Part shown: positions 35,022 through 43,322 of the stretch, in pieces
Position numbering within the stretch: the first letter of the stretch is position 1
How the letters are laid out: each line of letters opens with the position of its first letter
Assembly: GCA_001858525.1 (NCBI GenBank)
Contig: LAPX01000005.1
Span: 177,387 to 241,386 of the forward strand
Origin: Vampirovibrio chlorellavorus
GTDB taxonomy: Bacteria; Cyanobacteriota; Vampirovibrionia; Vampirovibrionales; Vampirovibrionaceae
Length of the DNA stretch: 64,000 bases
Direction of reading: 5' to 3'
Notes under the pieces: model-generated
The model's input: only the letters and a program-made list of their open reading frames with translations
What the model was told of the DNA's origin: nothing
Databases searched by the model: none
Translations under genes and position numbers: made by a program

Positions 35022-36293
35022 CTAGACCAAACTCGTTTGCGGGTTTTGGATGCTTTCCAGCATGTTGCGACCGCGCTGGACCGGATTTTCCAGGCCCAAC
35101 CAAGCCAGTGTGGTTTTGCCAATGTCCGCAAAAGATTCCCGAATGCCCAGATTCACACCGGGTAATTGGGGGCTGTAAAGCATTATGGGCACGTACTCAC
35201 GGGTGTGATCCGAGCCGGGGGCGGTGGGGTCGCAACCGTGGTCCGCGGAAATCATCAGCAAGTCATCTGGACCCAGGCCTTCTATAATACGACCCAATCC
35301 AGCGTCCACCGCTTCCAATGCACGAGCGTACCCGTTCACGTCCCGGCGATGACCGTAGTTGCTGTCGGTTTCCACCAGATTAACGAAGATGAATTGCTTG
35401 TCCGCTTGCGGGTATTCGCTGAGGGCCTTCTTTTCCAGGCATAATTCATCCAGGTTCTGCTCCTGGCGAACCAGTTTGTCCAGCACCTCAAGGCCTTCCG
35501 GGTTGCTGCCGGTATGAATGGAGTGGGTCAGGCCGGAGAAGCAGAAAATATCTTCAATTTTACCCACGCCCAGTACCACGGCGCCGGCTTCCCGGATGCG
35601 GTTCAAGACAGTGGCCTCAGGCGGTAATACGGCGTAATCCCGGCGGTCTTTGCCTACCCGTTTGAAGGTGTCCGGGCTGTTGCCGATAAAGGGACGGGCA
35701 ATGACTCGCGAGACCTTGTGGGGGCCATCCAGAATTTCACGGGCTTTTTCGCACCACTGGTACAGGGTAGGCAAGTCAATTTTGCTTTCCGGTCCAATGT
35801 GAGCGGCAATCTGGAACACGCTGTCCGCGCTGGTATAGACAATGGGGTCCCCGGTTTCCAGGTGCTGCATACCCAGTTCTTCCAGAATGGTGGTACCGGA
35901 AGCCGGTTTGTTGCCCAAAATGTTTTTGATCCCGGTTTCCTGTTTAAAACGATCCACAATCTCTGGCGGGAAACCATCCGGGTAAGTGGGGAAAGGGGTT
36001 TCCAGGTAAATGCCCGCCATTTCCCAGTGGCCGGTGGTGGTGTCTTTGCCTCGGGAGAACTCCGACATTTTGCCGTAGCTGCCCAGCGGTTTTTCCTGGG
36101 GCTTGACCCGCTTTAAGCCTAATATGTTGCCCAGTCCCAGTTTTTCAAAGTTGGGTAAACTCAGGCTATCGGCGTGTTGATCGATGTTACCCATGGTATT
36201 GCAGCTCAGGCTGTCTCCATAATCCGGGGCATCGGGCAGGGCACCCACGCCCCAGGCATCTACAACAACTACGAAAACACGTTTGACCGACAT
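35022..36293 (-). CDS. deoB: Phosphopentomutase
   Basis: DeoB interconverts ribose-1-phosphate (or deoxyribose-1-phosphate) and the 5-phosphate, joining nucleoside salvage to central metabolism. The 423-residue alkaline-phosphatase-superfamily protein starts KRVFVVVVDAWGVGALPDAP with the metal Asp, has the middle GYGK-type cap (GKDTTTGHWEMAG), and the C-terminal metal site ISADHGCDPTAPGSDHTREY. AAGGAG precedes the ATG. Useful to an organism that consumes host nucleosides (inference). Confidence 0.95.
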   Translation of the reverse strand: MSVKRVFVVVVDAWGVGALPDAPDYGDSLSCNTMGNIDQHADSLSLPNFEKLGLGNILGLKRVKPQEKPLGSYGKMSEFSRGKDTTTGHWEMAGIYLETPFPTYPDGFPPEIVDRFKQETGIKNILGNKPASGTTILEELGMQHLETGDPIVYTSADSVFQIAAHIGPESKIDLPTLYQWCEKAREILDGPHKVSRVIARPFIGNSPDTFKRVGKDRRDYAVLPPEATVLNRIREAGAVVLGVGKIEDIFCFSGLTHSIHTGSNPEGLEVLDKLVRQEQNLDELCLEKKALSEYPQADKQFIFVNLVETDSNYGHRRDVNGYARALEAVDAGLGRIIEGLGPDDLLMISADHGCDPTAPGSDHTREYVPIMLYSPQLPGVNLGIRESFADIGKTTLAWLGLENPVQRGRNMLESIQNPQTSLV

Positions 36294-36481
36294 CGGATGG
36301 TTCTCCTTGGTTCTTAAAAACTGTGTGGAGCAATAAAAACTGCCCGGACTGCCAATTTGCTTTTTTGTTGGGAACCGCTTGCGCTTTGTTCGTCTGTTTG
36401 TTTGTCTCGGTTAGAATAGGAACACCCCGAACTGGCGGGTAAAGCGTCACGGTTTTGCAATGATTGGAGCCAATTGCCTTC

Positions 36482-37141
36482 ATGGTATACCACCCTTTTT
36501 CGATTACCAAGTATTTTTCCGCAACCGCTGTAGTCGTTGCTTTGTTATTGGCCGGAAGTTTGATTCCGGTTCAGGCTCTGGTCAAGATGGATGCCCAGGC
36601 CGTGGATGCCGCTTTGGTCTATGGTATGAAAAACCAGAAACTGGGATTGTCCGCCCTGCTGGGAACCAACTGGATTGAGGGTGAGAACGGGGCGCTGTTA
36701 AATGTATACTCGCCCTTTATGATGCTGGCCACCAAGGCGGCCAAAGCGGGTTTTTCCAGTAACCCCACCAAGAGCGACCTGATGAAGGCCCGCAAACGCT
36801 TTGGCAAAGAAGTAGCCTTTTACTCAGATACCAAGAACCGCCTGCAAGTGAAGTTCGCGGTCAGTTTTTACGGGAATTCACCCGGTTTTGCCAAGACCTA
36901 TAACGCTAAAATCGTGGGTTTTGGCCGGGGCAAGAGTTTTGACATCAAGCCCGCCAAGACCAATCTGGATGAAGTGGCCGACCCGGTGACCGGTGGGGTT
37001 TCCGGTGCGGCTTATGAGGCGGTGAATGGGTACTATTTCAATTTTGCCGATTTGGAAAATCTGGATGAATTTACCTTTTTACTGGAGAGTCCCTCCGGGC
37101 CGCCCTTGCAATTTCGCCTGAAAAACGCCCGCCTGTATTAA
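36482..37141 (+). CDS. Secreted uncharacterised protein with signal peptide
   Basis: ATG 36482 gives a 219-residue protein with a Sec-type signal (hydrophobic core ATAVVVALLLAGSLIP, likely cleaved after VQA). The mature part is beta-rich with NRLQVKFAVSFYGNS and ends FTFLLESPSGPPLQFRLKN; it has no Cys. It resembles small periplasmic or outer-surface lipocalin-like proteins only in general shape. Not recognised. Divergent from deoB. Confidence 0.65.
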   Translation: MVYHPFSITKYFSATAVVVALLLAGSLIPVQALVKMDAQAVDAALVYGMKNQKLGLSALLGTNWIEGENGALLNVYSPFMMLATKAAKAGFSSNPTKSDLMKARKRFGKEVAFYSDTKNRLQVKFAVSFYGNSPGFAKTYNAKIVGFGRGKSFDIKPAKTNLDEVADPVTGGVSGAAYEAVNGYYFNFADLENLDEFTFLLESPSGPPLQFRLKNARLY

Positions 37142-37323
37142 AGGCGGAAATGGGTTGTTCTTTCTTATGCCCCTTCTCTCAGGGGGGCTGAAGTGAGGCA
37201 ACAACGTCCAATCAAGAATTGACGGATTTTTAGATTTCTTGCACGGGGAGGTCTGGAGGGGGAGCAGTGCTTGCGCTGAGCTCTGTTCCTCCTCCAGTGG
37301 GGTTTAAGGGGCAAATAAATATA

Positions 37324-37354
37324 AAAAGCCCCGGCTTGGATTCCGGGGCTTTTA
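37324..37354. terminator. Bidirectional terminator between the secreted-protein gene and sepF
   Basis: AAAAGCCCCGG pairs perfectly with CCGGGGCTTTT around an eight-base loop, with T-rich tails on both strands. It is 94 bases beyond the sepF stop on the minus strand and ~185 bases beyond the plus-strand gene. The rest of 37142-37447 contains no ORF that I trust. Confidence 0.85.
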
Positions 37355-37447
37355 AACTTTTTTACCCAGTCTGGACGACTATCTCACGCTTTTCAAACCG
37401 ATCTGATCACGCTTTACCGGGTGCTTGGAGGAGGGCTGGAAGGGTCG

Positions 37448-37918
37448 TTAGTAGCTTTGCTTCCAGTAGGCATCTTCAATAGCCATGTTTTTTTCAGCTT
37501 CGGAACGAATGCTGACATTGTTGGGCGTGAAGATGAAAACACCATCGCCAATGCGTTGTTGATTACCATCAATGGCATGGGTGGCGCCAGAGAGGAAATC
37601 CACCACACGTTGGGATTGAGCGGTATCCAGCAAGTGCAGGTTCAGGATGACCGATTTTTTGGTGCGCAGGTGCTCAATGATTTCCAGCGCTTCTTCAAAC
37701 GCCCGGGGCTCAATCACCACCACCTGGGTTTTCTGGCTGGTAGGATGATCAACCACGCGCAAGGGTTTGCGGGCTTTTTTGCTGTCATCCAGCATTTCTA
37801 CTTCCTGTTCGGGGCGAGCGTTACGAAACTCGTAATCCTCTTCCATTCCGTAGGCTTCATCCTCGAAGGGATCGCCTGATACCCAGTTCTTGAGCTTGCT
37901 TAAAAGTCCATTGTTCAT
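37448..37918 (-). CDS. sepF: Cell division protein SepF
   Basis: SepF tethers FtsZ to the membrane and shapes the division septum; it is used in Firmicutes, Actinobacteria and Cyanobacteria. The 156 residues have an N-terminal amphipathic helix (GLLSKLKNWVSG), an acidic linker, and the globular domain with VVVIEPRAFEEALEIIEHL and GDGVFIFTPNNVSI. It lies 95 bases downstream of yggS on the same strand, the order seen in cyanobacteria and Firmicutes. Confidence 0.95.
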   Translation of the reverse strand: MNNGLLSKLKNWVSGDPFEDEAYGMEEDYEFRNARPEQEVEMLDDSKKARKPLRVVDHPTSQKTQVVVIEPRAFEEALEIIEHLRTKKSVILNLHLLDTAQSQRVVDFLSGATHAIDGNQQRIGDGVFIFTPNNVSIRSEAEKNMAIEDAYWKQSY

Positions 37919-38013
37919 GCCGGCAAGAAACCTCCCTGCTCTCTATCCTGTAAACTATCCTGTGAATCACCTGAAGTTTTGTAACTTCGATTGGTTTTAT
38001 TGTACGCCAATCG

Positions 38014-38706
38014 TTAAGTTTTAAAAAGAAAATTCCCTATCCTGATTATTGTAGCACCACAGGCCAGTGCTTGGGGAAAGTCATGGCTCATTCCCATGGA
38101 CAATTCCGGCAACGCGATCCCAATGCGGCTTTCAAGCTCCGATTTTAGAGTGGCCACCTGGCTGAAAGCGGCATTCAGGGCCTCGTCATTCTGGTTCAGG
38201 GAGGCCTCCGCAGGGGCCATAGCCATCAATCCTCGCAGTTCTATGCCGGGGAGCATTGCAATTTGTGGTGCTTGGCTCAGCAATGCTTCGGGGGAGAATC
38301 CGTGCCGCGTGGGATCTTGGCTGATATTGACCTGGAGGAGAACAGGCTGCCTGAGGGTTGCCTGCACGTTTTGTCTGGAAATGGCTTCTGCCAGAGCTAC
38401 AGAGTCTACGGAGTGGATGAGCGAGAAACGGTTTAGGGTCTTTTTGACTTTATTGCTCTGTAAATTGCCAATCAGGTGCCAGTGCAAGTCCGGGTAGTCG
38501 GCCGCCGGGAAAGATGCCATCTTGGTGAGGGCGTCTTGAACCTTGTTTTCTCCAAAATGGCGGACGCCAGAAGCATAAGCCGCCTTCATTTGCTCAATGG
38601 TAGCGTACTTGGTGACCGCAACAAGGGTAACTGGGGTCTCAGGCTGGGGGCGTAGGGTCTGGCGAATGGTACTTTCGACCTGTGCCAGTTGCTGCTGGAT
38701 GCTCAT
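38014..38706 (-). CDS. yggS: YggS-family PLP homeostasis protein
   Basis: YggS (PLPBP) binds pyridoxal phosphate without catalysis and keeps free PLP and amino-acid pools balanced. The 230-residue alanine-racemase-like barrel carries the PLP lysine in LVAVTKYATIEQM, followed by the family signatures HFGENKVQDA and WHLIGNLQSNKVK, and LSMGMSHDFPQALACGAT with a C-terminal RIG. It precedes sepF. Confidence 0.95.
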   Translation of the reverse strand: MSIQQQLAQVESTIRQTLRPQPETPVTLVAVTKYATIEQMKAAYASGVRHFGENKVQDALTKMASFPAADYPDLHWHLIGNLQSNKVKKTLNRFSLIHSVDSVALAEAISRQNVQATLRQPVLLQVNISQDPTRHGFSPEALLSQAPQIAMLPGIELRGLMAMAPAEASLNQNDEALNAAFSQVATLKSELESRIGIALPELSMGMSHDFPQALACGATIIRIGNFLFKT

Positions 38707-38939
38707 GCTCTATAGCTTATCAAAATTCGTGTGGCTTCGGATCGTAGATCCGGGAGGTTTCCGGTTCGGGAACCCGTGTTGAGTCGACCTGTTATGTAAG
38801 GCTTTGTAAAGATCATTCAAGTTTTGGGAAGAACCTTCGAAATTCCAAAATAAGGCTCTTGGTAACTGCAAGCTTTTGCAGATTAGGGCTCCAAGTTTAT
38901 CGATTCCACTTTTTAAAAAACAGCAGGAGGAGACTCTTC

Positions 38940-41813
38940 GTGACGACTATAAGCAATAACGGGCCCAACAAGCCAAACAATTACACCCCAACACCCACCC
39001 CCACTCCTGCTACGGAAACCAAAACGCTGCATATTTCCAGGGAGCTGGATGGGAATGACAATGAAGGCATCGTGGGGGAACTGCTCACTCAGGGCACTCA
39101 AAACCTGGCCGATGCCAACAAGTACTTTGCCATGTTGAAGTACAACACCACGGGTCTATTGTCGGAAAACCCCACCCTGATTCAGGATGACGCCAAGTTA
39201 CTTGCGGAAAAAGGCTCCGCCGATGACAGCGGCATTTTGTGCGGTGATGATATGTATGTGGCGGGCGACCCGGGCGTGGGTGGCAAAGGAAACAACTACT
39301 CCTGGGTAGATGTGAAACCAGAGCCTGGCTATTACACCATGTTCAAAGATGGTGGAGACACCGGCTCAAAGATTACCGTTAATGCCCACGTGGAAAAAAT
39401 TAATCCGGAAGGGGATACTGCCTTTACCGAATATGGCTTTGTGGTTCAGGATGAAAGTGGAGCCAAGACTCAGGCCACTTTATCTGGTGGACAACTAACC
39501 ATTGTGGATGCGAATGGGTATAGTCGCAAACTGCTACCTCCCAATGATTCTTACGTTGTGGGGAACCCGTCTAATCCCACGGCCAAGTTTTTCTACGCCG
39601 ATGTACCCGGGGCTGGTAAAGACGGTGCCACTGAGAAACGCTTGATGGTGGAATATTATGAAAAACCCACCCAGGCTAGCATTGATAAGCTGGTAGCCGC
39701 GGGAATGAATCAAGAGCAAGCTGCGGCCATGCGGACTAAAACTTCTTTTAATTATGGTTTCCGCATGCCTGATGGGGTTAACACGTATGCGTCACCTGAA
39801 GGTGTTGGCTCAGGGAACCCTCAAAAGGTTCTGGACAATGGCGTCAAAACATACTACGACTCTCATTATAATGAGGGGCCTTGCACGTTGATGGATGTTG
39901 TTTACTACACGCCAACGCCGACGCCAACGCCGACGCCAACGCCGACGCCAACGCCGACGCCGACGCCAACGCCAACGCCAACGCCGACGCCAACGCCAAC
40001 GCCGACGCCGACGCCAACACCGACGCCAACACCGACGCCAACGCCGACGCCGACGCCGACGCCGACGCCAACACCGACGCCGACGCCAACGCCGACGCCG
40101 ACGCCCTATAAGCCTGTGGCGGCCAATGAACTTGCCCGCTCGTGGGGGGATCCACACATTCTGGATCCGGATGATCCTGATTTGGACAAGAACAACACCA
40201 CCTACAATTTTTATGACAGAGGCATTTTTAACGTCCTGAAAGACAAAGGGGTTCAGCTCAACGCCAAAGTGAGTGAAGGCCCTGGCAAGACTACCATCAA
40301 TACCGAGGCTGGCTTGGTGGTTGGTGGGCGTACTGTTCAGGTGAAAGCGGATGGTTCTATCAAAATCGGTTATAAGGATCCCAATATTGTGGGAGCCGAT
40401 ATCACTGAGTTGAAGGAAGGCCAGACCGTGTTGCTGGATGATGGCGCTACGGTGACCCGTAGTAACGGTAATATCGTGGTGCAATCCAAAGAGTACAGAA
40501 TGCAATTTGCTTTTAAAGAGATCAAGAATATACCCGGTATGGAGTACATCAACATTGATGTATGGTCGAAGGCGGGCGGGGTTATGCAAGACAACGTGGC
40601 CCCATCCGGTATACTGGGCGAGTTGTTTGATGCTGATAATAAGCCTGTCACCGGCCTGAAAAATTCGATTGATACCTACAAGGTAGGTTCATTGGTTGGT
40701 CAAGGGGCTTCCCTCCCGGATAAACTCCCCAAAACCGGCAAGCCCAGTTACCAGGTCATTGATCAGCTATTAAAGCAAGTGAGCAGGGATGGGAATTACA
40801 GTGCCGCTGAACTTGACAAGGTGGCCAATAGCGCCCAAGTGAAGGGTTCGGTGTATGAGCCGGTATTGAAAGCCCTGGCCGATGTGGCCAAAACCTACGG
40901 CAAGCCAGTCACTTCTGAGAACTTGCTAAATGTAGCAAAAAAAGTTGGTAACGATAGCGTTTTGACGGCGGATAACGTCAAAAAATATCTGCCCGATCTG
41001 GCAGGGTGGCTGATTGTACCAACACCTACGCCCACCCCCACCCCCTTGCCGGATAAACTGCCTACGACCGGCAACGCCAAATACAACGTGATTGATCAAT
41101 TAATGAAAGAGGTGAGCAAGGACGGTAATTACACTGCCGCCGAACTGGAGCAGGTGGCCAACAGCGCCCGGGTCAAAGGCTCGGTGTATGAGCCGGTACT
41201 CAAAGCCCTGGTTGATGTGGCCAAAACTTACGGAAAACCGGTTACATCAGAACTTTTGAAGGCCGTAGCTCGCAAGGTGGAAAATAACGATGCCTTGAGT
41301 GCCAGCCAGGTCAAAAACTTTTTACCGGACTTGGCAGGCTGGAAAACTTTGCCCACAACCGGTCAGGCGAATTATAAGGTCATTGACTTGCTGATGAAAG
41401 ATGTGAGCAAGGATGGCAATTATAGTGCCGAGGAGCTTGCCCAACTGGCGAATGATCCACGGGTCAAAGGTTCGGTGTATGAGCCGGTACTCAAAGCCTT
41501 GGCCGATGTGGCCAAAACATACAATAAGCCGGTGACTTCTGAGATATTGAAAGTCGTATCTCAGGCCGTGGAAAACAACGACGCCTTGAACGCCGATCAG
41601 GTCAAGAATCTCTTACCGAAACTGGCAGGATGGAAAAATATTACGCCCACACCGACACCCACCCCCACACCGACGCCAACACCCACGCCAACACCCACGC
41701 CAACGCCAACTCCAACCCCTGACCCGGGTGGCAATCAGTTGGGACAATTCCAGCAATTGCTGAACCAGTTGCTGGCACTGTTCGCCCAGTTGTTTGGCGG
41801 GGGCAAAAGTTAA
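38940..41813 (+). CDS. Mosaic protein with Thr-Pro linkers, WGDPH domain and three 100-residue repeats
   Basis: GTG 38940 is the start, with AGGAGG at 38925-38930 and nine-base spacing, giving 957 residues. Layout: a short Pro/Thr N-terminus; a beta-rich domain (~65-320, containing a VAGDPGVGG element); 33 Thr-Pro pairs (324-389); a domain opening SWGDPHILDPDD at 401 and running to ~580; three ~100-residue repeats (592-900); a last Thr-Pro tract (902-927); and a Leu/Gln-rich end (FQQLLNQLLALFAQLFGG). WGDPH resembles the VWD domain and the DUF1521 metal-induced self-cleavage domain of NopE-type effectors, which cut at GD-PH. There is no signal peptide, so a non-Sec secretion route (type I, III or IV) is likely if exported. 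A surface or effector role is inference. Confidence 0.8.
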   Translation: MTTISNNGPNKPNNYTPTPTPTPATETKTLHISRELDGNDNEGIVGELLTQGTQNLADANKYFAMLKYNTTGLLSENPTLIQDDAKLLAEKGSADDSGILCGDDMYVAGDPGVGGKGNNYSWVDVKPEPGYYTMFKDGGDTGSKITVNAHVEKINPEGDTAFTEYGFVVQDESGAKTQATLSGGQLTIVDANGYSRKLLPPNDSYVVGNPSNPTAKFFYADVPGAGKDGATEKRLMVEYYEKPTQASIDKLVAAGMNQEQAAAMRTKTSFNYGFRMPDGVNTYASPEGVGSGNPQKVLDNGVKTYYDSHYNEGPCTLMDVVYYTPTPTPTPTPTPTPTPTPTPTPTPTPTPTPTPTPTPTPTPTPTPTPTPTPTPTPTPTPTPTPTPTPYKPVAANELARSWGDPHILDPDDPDLDKNNTTYNFYDRGIFNVLKDKGVQLNAKVSEGPGKTTINTEAGLVVGGRTVQVKADGSIKIGYKDPNIVGADITELKEGQTVLLDDGATVTRSNGNIVVQSKEYRMQFAFKEIKNIPGMEYINIDVWSKAGGVMQDNVAPSGILGELFDADNKPVTGLKNSIDTYKVGSLVGQGASLPDKLPKTGKPSYQVIDQLLKQVSRDGNYSAAELDKVANSAQVKGSVYEPVLKALADVAKTYGKPVTSENLLNVAKKVGNDSVLTADNVKKYLPDLAGWLIVPTPTPTPTPLPDKLPTTGNAKYNVIDQLMKEVSKDGNYTAAELEQVANSARVKGSVYEPVLKALVDVAKTYGKPVTSELLKAVARKVENNDALSASQVKNFLPDLAGWKTLPTTGQANYKVIDLLMKDVSKDGNYSAEELAQLANDPRVKGSVYEPVLKALADVAKTYNKPVTSEILKVVSQAVENNDALNADQVKNLLPKLAGWKNITPTPTPTPTPTPTPTPTPTPTPTPTPDPGGNQLGQFQQLLNQLLALFAQLFGGGKS
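39909..40106 (+). repeat. Hexanucleotide repeat encoding 33 Thr-Pro pairs
   Basis: The tract consists of 33 in-frame copies of ACGCCR (R is A or G), with a few ACA variants. It encodes an uninterrupted Thr-Pro linker. Shorter Thr-Pro tracts occur at 41019-41045 and 41643-41720. Such tracts are prone to length change by slippage, so linker length may vary between strains. Confidence 0.97.
40713..41640 (+). repeat. Three ~100-residue protein repeats
   Basis: Repeats start at 40713, 41046 and 41349. Each has LPxTGxxxYxVIDxLMKxVS, DGNYxAxEL, KGSVYEPVLKALADVAKTY, KPVTSE and a closing NxxALxAxQVKxxLPxLAGW. Repeats 1 and 2 are separated by a short Thr-Pro linker; 2 and 3 are joined directly. The DGNYSAAEL and NDALSASQV elements resemble the second half of an EF-hand loop and helix, so calcium binding is possible but the first acidic ligands are missing. 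Confidence 0.9.
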
Positions 41814-41846
41814 AACCTAATACTATTCATTACAGACACGCAAACT

Positions 41847-41879
41847 GAACAGGAACTTTTTATCAAGTTCCTGTTCTTT
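41847..41879 (+). terminator. Terminator after the mosaic-protein gene
   Basis: GAACAGGAACTT pairs with AAGTTCCTGTTC, a perfect 12-bp stem with a six-base loop and a short T tail. It lies 33 bases after the stop codon. The rest of the spacer to 42074 has no ORF; GGGGAG upstream of 42075 is the next ribosome site. Confidence 0.8.
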
Positions 41880-42074
41880 GCATTTAGCGACTCCAAAAAT
41901 GCTGGCCTGTTACATCAGGGCGCACGGTAGTTTATCACTGATTTTTTAAAGTTGAGCCCGAGATACCACTTGAGACATCAGGGGCAGAAGCCGAGAATTT
42001 AAAGGTAGGCCAAACCATTCAAAATCAGTAAGATCGATACGATTCGTTTTATTTAATGGGGAGAAAACAAATAC

Positions 42075-42839
42075 ATGAACTATAGTTTGATTAAACGTTC
42101 TCAGGCCGTTTCCGCCTTGGCTTTAACAGTGGCCCTGGCCTTGACCGTGATTGGAAAAGCCCAAGCCCATGAGGGTCACGAGCCACCGAATTTGATTACC
42201 ACCCAGGGGCACGGGGAAGTGAAGGTTCGCCCGGATTCCTTGAGTGTCAATGTCAGGGTAGAAACCAAGAACGAAAAGCTGCCCATGGCCCGTTCAGAAA
42301 ATAACCGCAAAGCCCAGGAGATTGTGACTGCTTTAAAAGCCCTCAATATCCCCAATCTCAAGTTGGAAACCCAGGGGCTGAATGTTTACCCGGTGCAGGA
42401 GTATCAAAAGGACAAACTGCCCAAAGTGGTTGGCTATCAGGTGAGCAATGGGCTGGTAGTCACTGTGACCGGCGCCGCACCGGATGCTTTGGGTGAGTAC
42501 GGTAGCCGAATTGTGGATACCGCGCTGAATAGCGGCGCTAACAACGTGGATGGCCTCAACTTTTTCCTGAATGATCCCACCCCGGCCCGGAATCAGGCCC
42601 TTTCCCTAGCGGTGAAGGATGCTCGCCGGAACGCGGATGTGATGGCCAAGGCTGCCGATGTCAACATTTTGGGTGTTCAGTCGATGGAAGGCAGTCCCCA
42701 ATTCGGTGGTTTCCCACGCCCTATGCCTATGTACGCCATGAAATCCCGCATGGGTGCAGCTGAAGCGGATAGCGCTCCCCCGGTTGAAACGGGAGAAACA
42801 ACGGTGACCAGCGATGTGACCGTTCGCTTTAAATTCTAG
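42075..42839 (+). CDS. SIMPL-domain (DUF541) periplasmic protein
   Basis: The 254-residue protein has a signal peptide (core ALALTVALALTVIGKAQA, cleaved near AQA-HEG) and a SIMPL domain, a family of secreted or periplasmic proteins (relatives of BP26 and YggE) implicated in oxidative stress or surface function but without defined chemistry. The domain starts ITTQGHGEVKVRPDSLSVNV and ends ALSLAVKDARRNADVMAKAA. A Pro-rich segment with GGFPRPMPMYAMKS precedes the final strand. Flanked by terminators on both sides, so monocistronic. Confidence 0.88.
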   Translation: MNYSLIKRSQAVSALALTVALALTVIGKAQAHEGHEPPNLITTQGHGEVKVRPDSLSVNVRVETKNEKLPMARSENNRKAQEIVTALKALNIPNLKLETQGLNVYPVQEYQKDKLPKVVGYQVSNGLVVTVTGAAPDALGEYGSRIVDTALNSGANNVDGLNFFLNDPTPARNQALSLAVKDARRNADVMAKAADVNILGVQSMEGSPQFGGFPRPMPMYAMKSRMGAAEADSAPPVETGETTVTSDVTVRFKF

Positions 42840-42869
42840 TACTGAGCATTGGGCTACTTGTGAGCTTGC

Positions 42870-42903
42870 AAAACCACCTGCCCGAACGGGTAGGTGGTTT
42901 TTT
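42870..42903 (+). terminator. Terminator after the SIMPL gene
   Basis: AAAACCACCT pairs with AGGTGGTTTT around a 12-base loop that can close further (CCCG/CGGG), followed by TTTTTTG. It lies 31 bases after the stop codon. Confidence 0.88.
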
Positions 42904-43322
42904 GTTGAGGATTATCATAAATAATATGAAATGGTTCCGGTAAAATAACAGCCCCAAAGAATGAATTAAGAAAATTTAAGCACTTTAAAAGAAACAAAAT
43001 CGACGCCAATTCGCTTGGTAGCCTTTCTGACTTGGCTAGCTCGAATATTTAATGGACGGCTCTGTTTCTTTACGCTAGTATTCAAACTTGGTTTGCCTGT
43101 TGCCTTGGAAGTTTCGCTTGTCCAGCAATAGGCGCCATTGAGTCACTGCACTGTCTGACCCAGGTGAGATCAGTTTTCCTCCTTGAGAGGTTTTTAACAG
43201 AACACCCAGTGTTTTGCGTTCATTGTCATTTTTATACTGAGCTTAGAACACCGGATTCTCTCCCATTTGGTTTGTCCTGAATGGACTCGTCATTCATTTG
43301 TGAAGGCACGAATTAGGACTTC
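42904..43322. other. Non-coding spacer upstream of the FG-motif membrane protein
   Basis: About 420 bases with no ORF that I trust on either strand. It is AT-rich at first and of mixed composition after 43010. I see no tRNA, no clear terminator besides that at 42903, and no strong promoter pair; TTTATACTGA near 43229 is a possible -10 element. A small RNA cannot be excluded. Confidence 0.4.

Noticed and set aside
36187..36510. 107-residue minus-strand ORF between deoB and the secreted-protein gene
   Set aside because: Overlaps the starts of two better-supported genes and has no pattern.
38707..38939. tRNA-like GGTTCGGGAACCC segment near 38760
   Set aside because: Only a short inverted repeat; no acceptor, anticodon or D-arm pairing could be built around it.
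39909..40106. CRISPR-like repeat array
   Set aside because: Six-base unit without spacers, in frame in a coding gene.
39895..40239. Arg/Gln-rich and Asp/Ala-rich plus-strand ORFs over the same tract
   Set aside because: Other frames of the hexamer array; the Thr-Pro frame continues into conserved domains on both sides.
39810..40589. Minus-strand 259-residue ORF rich in Arg and Trp over the Thr-Pro tract
   Set aside because: It is the antisense reading of the hexamer repeat inside a plus-strand gene with a strong ribosome site; low-complexity output only.
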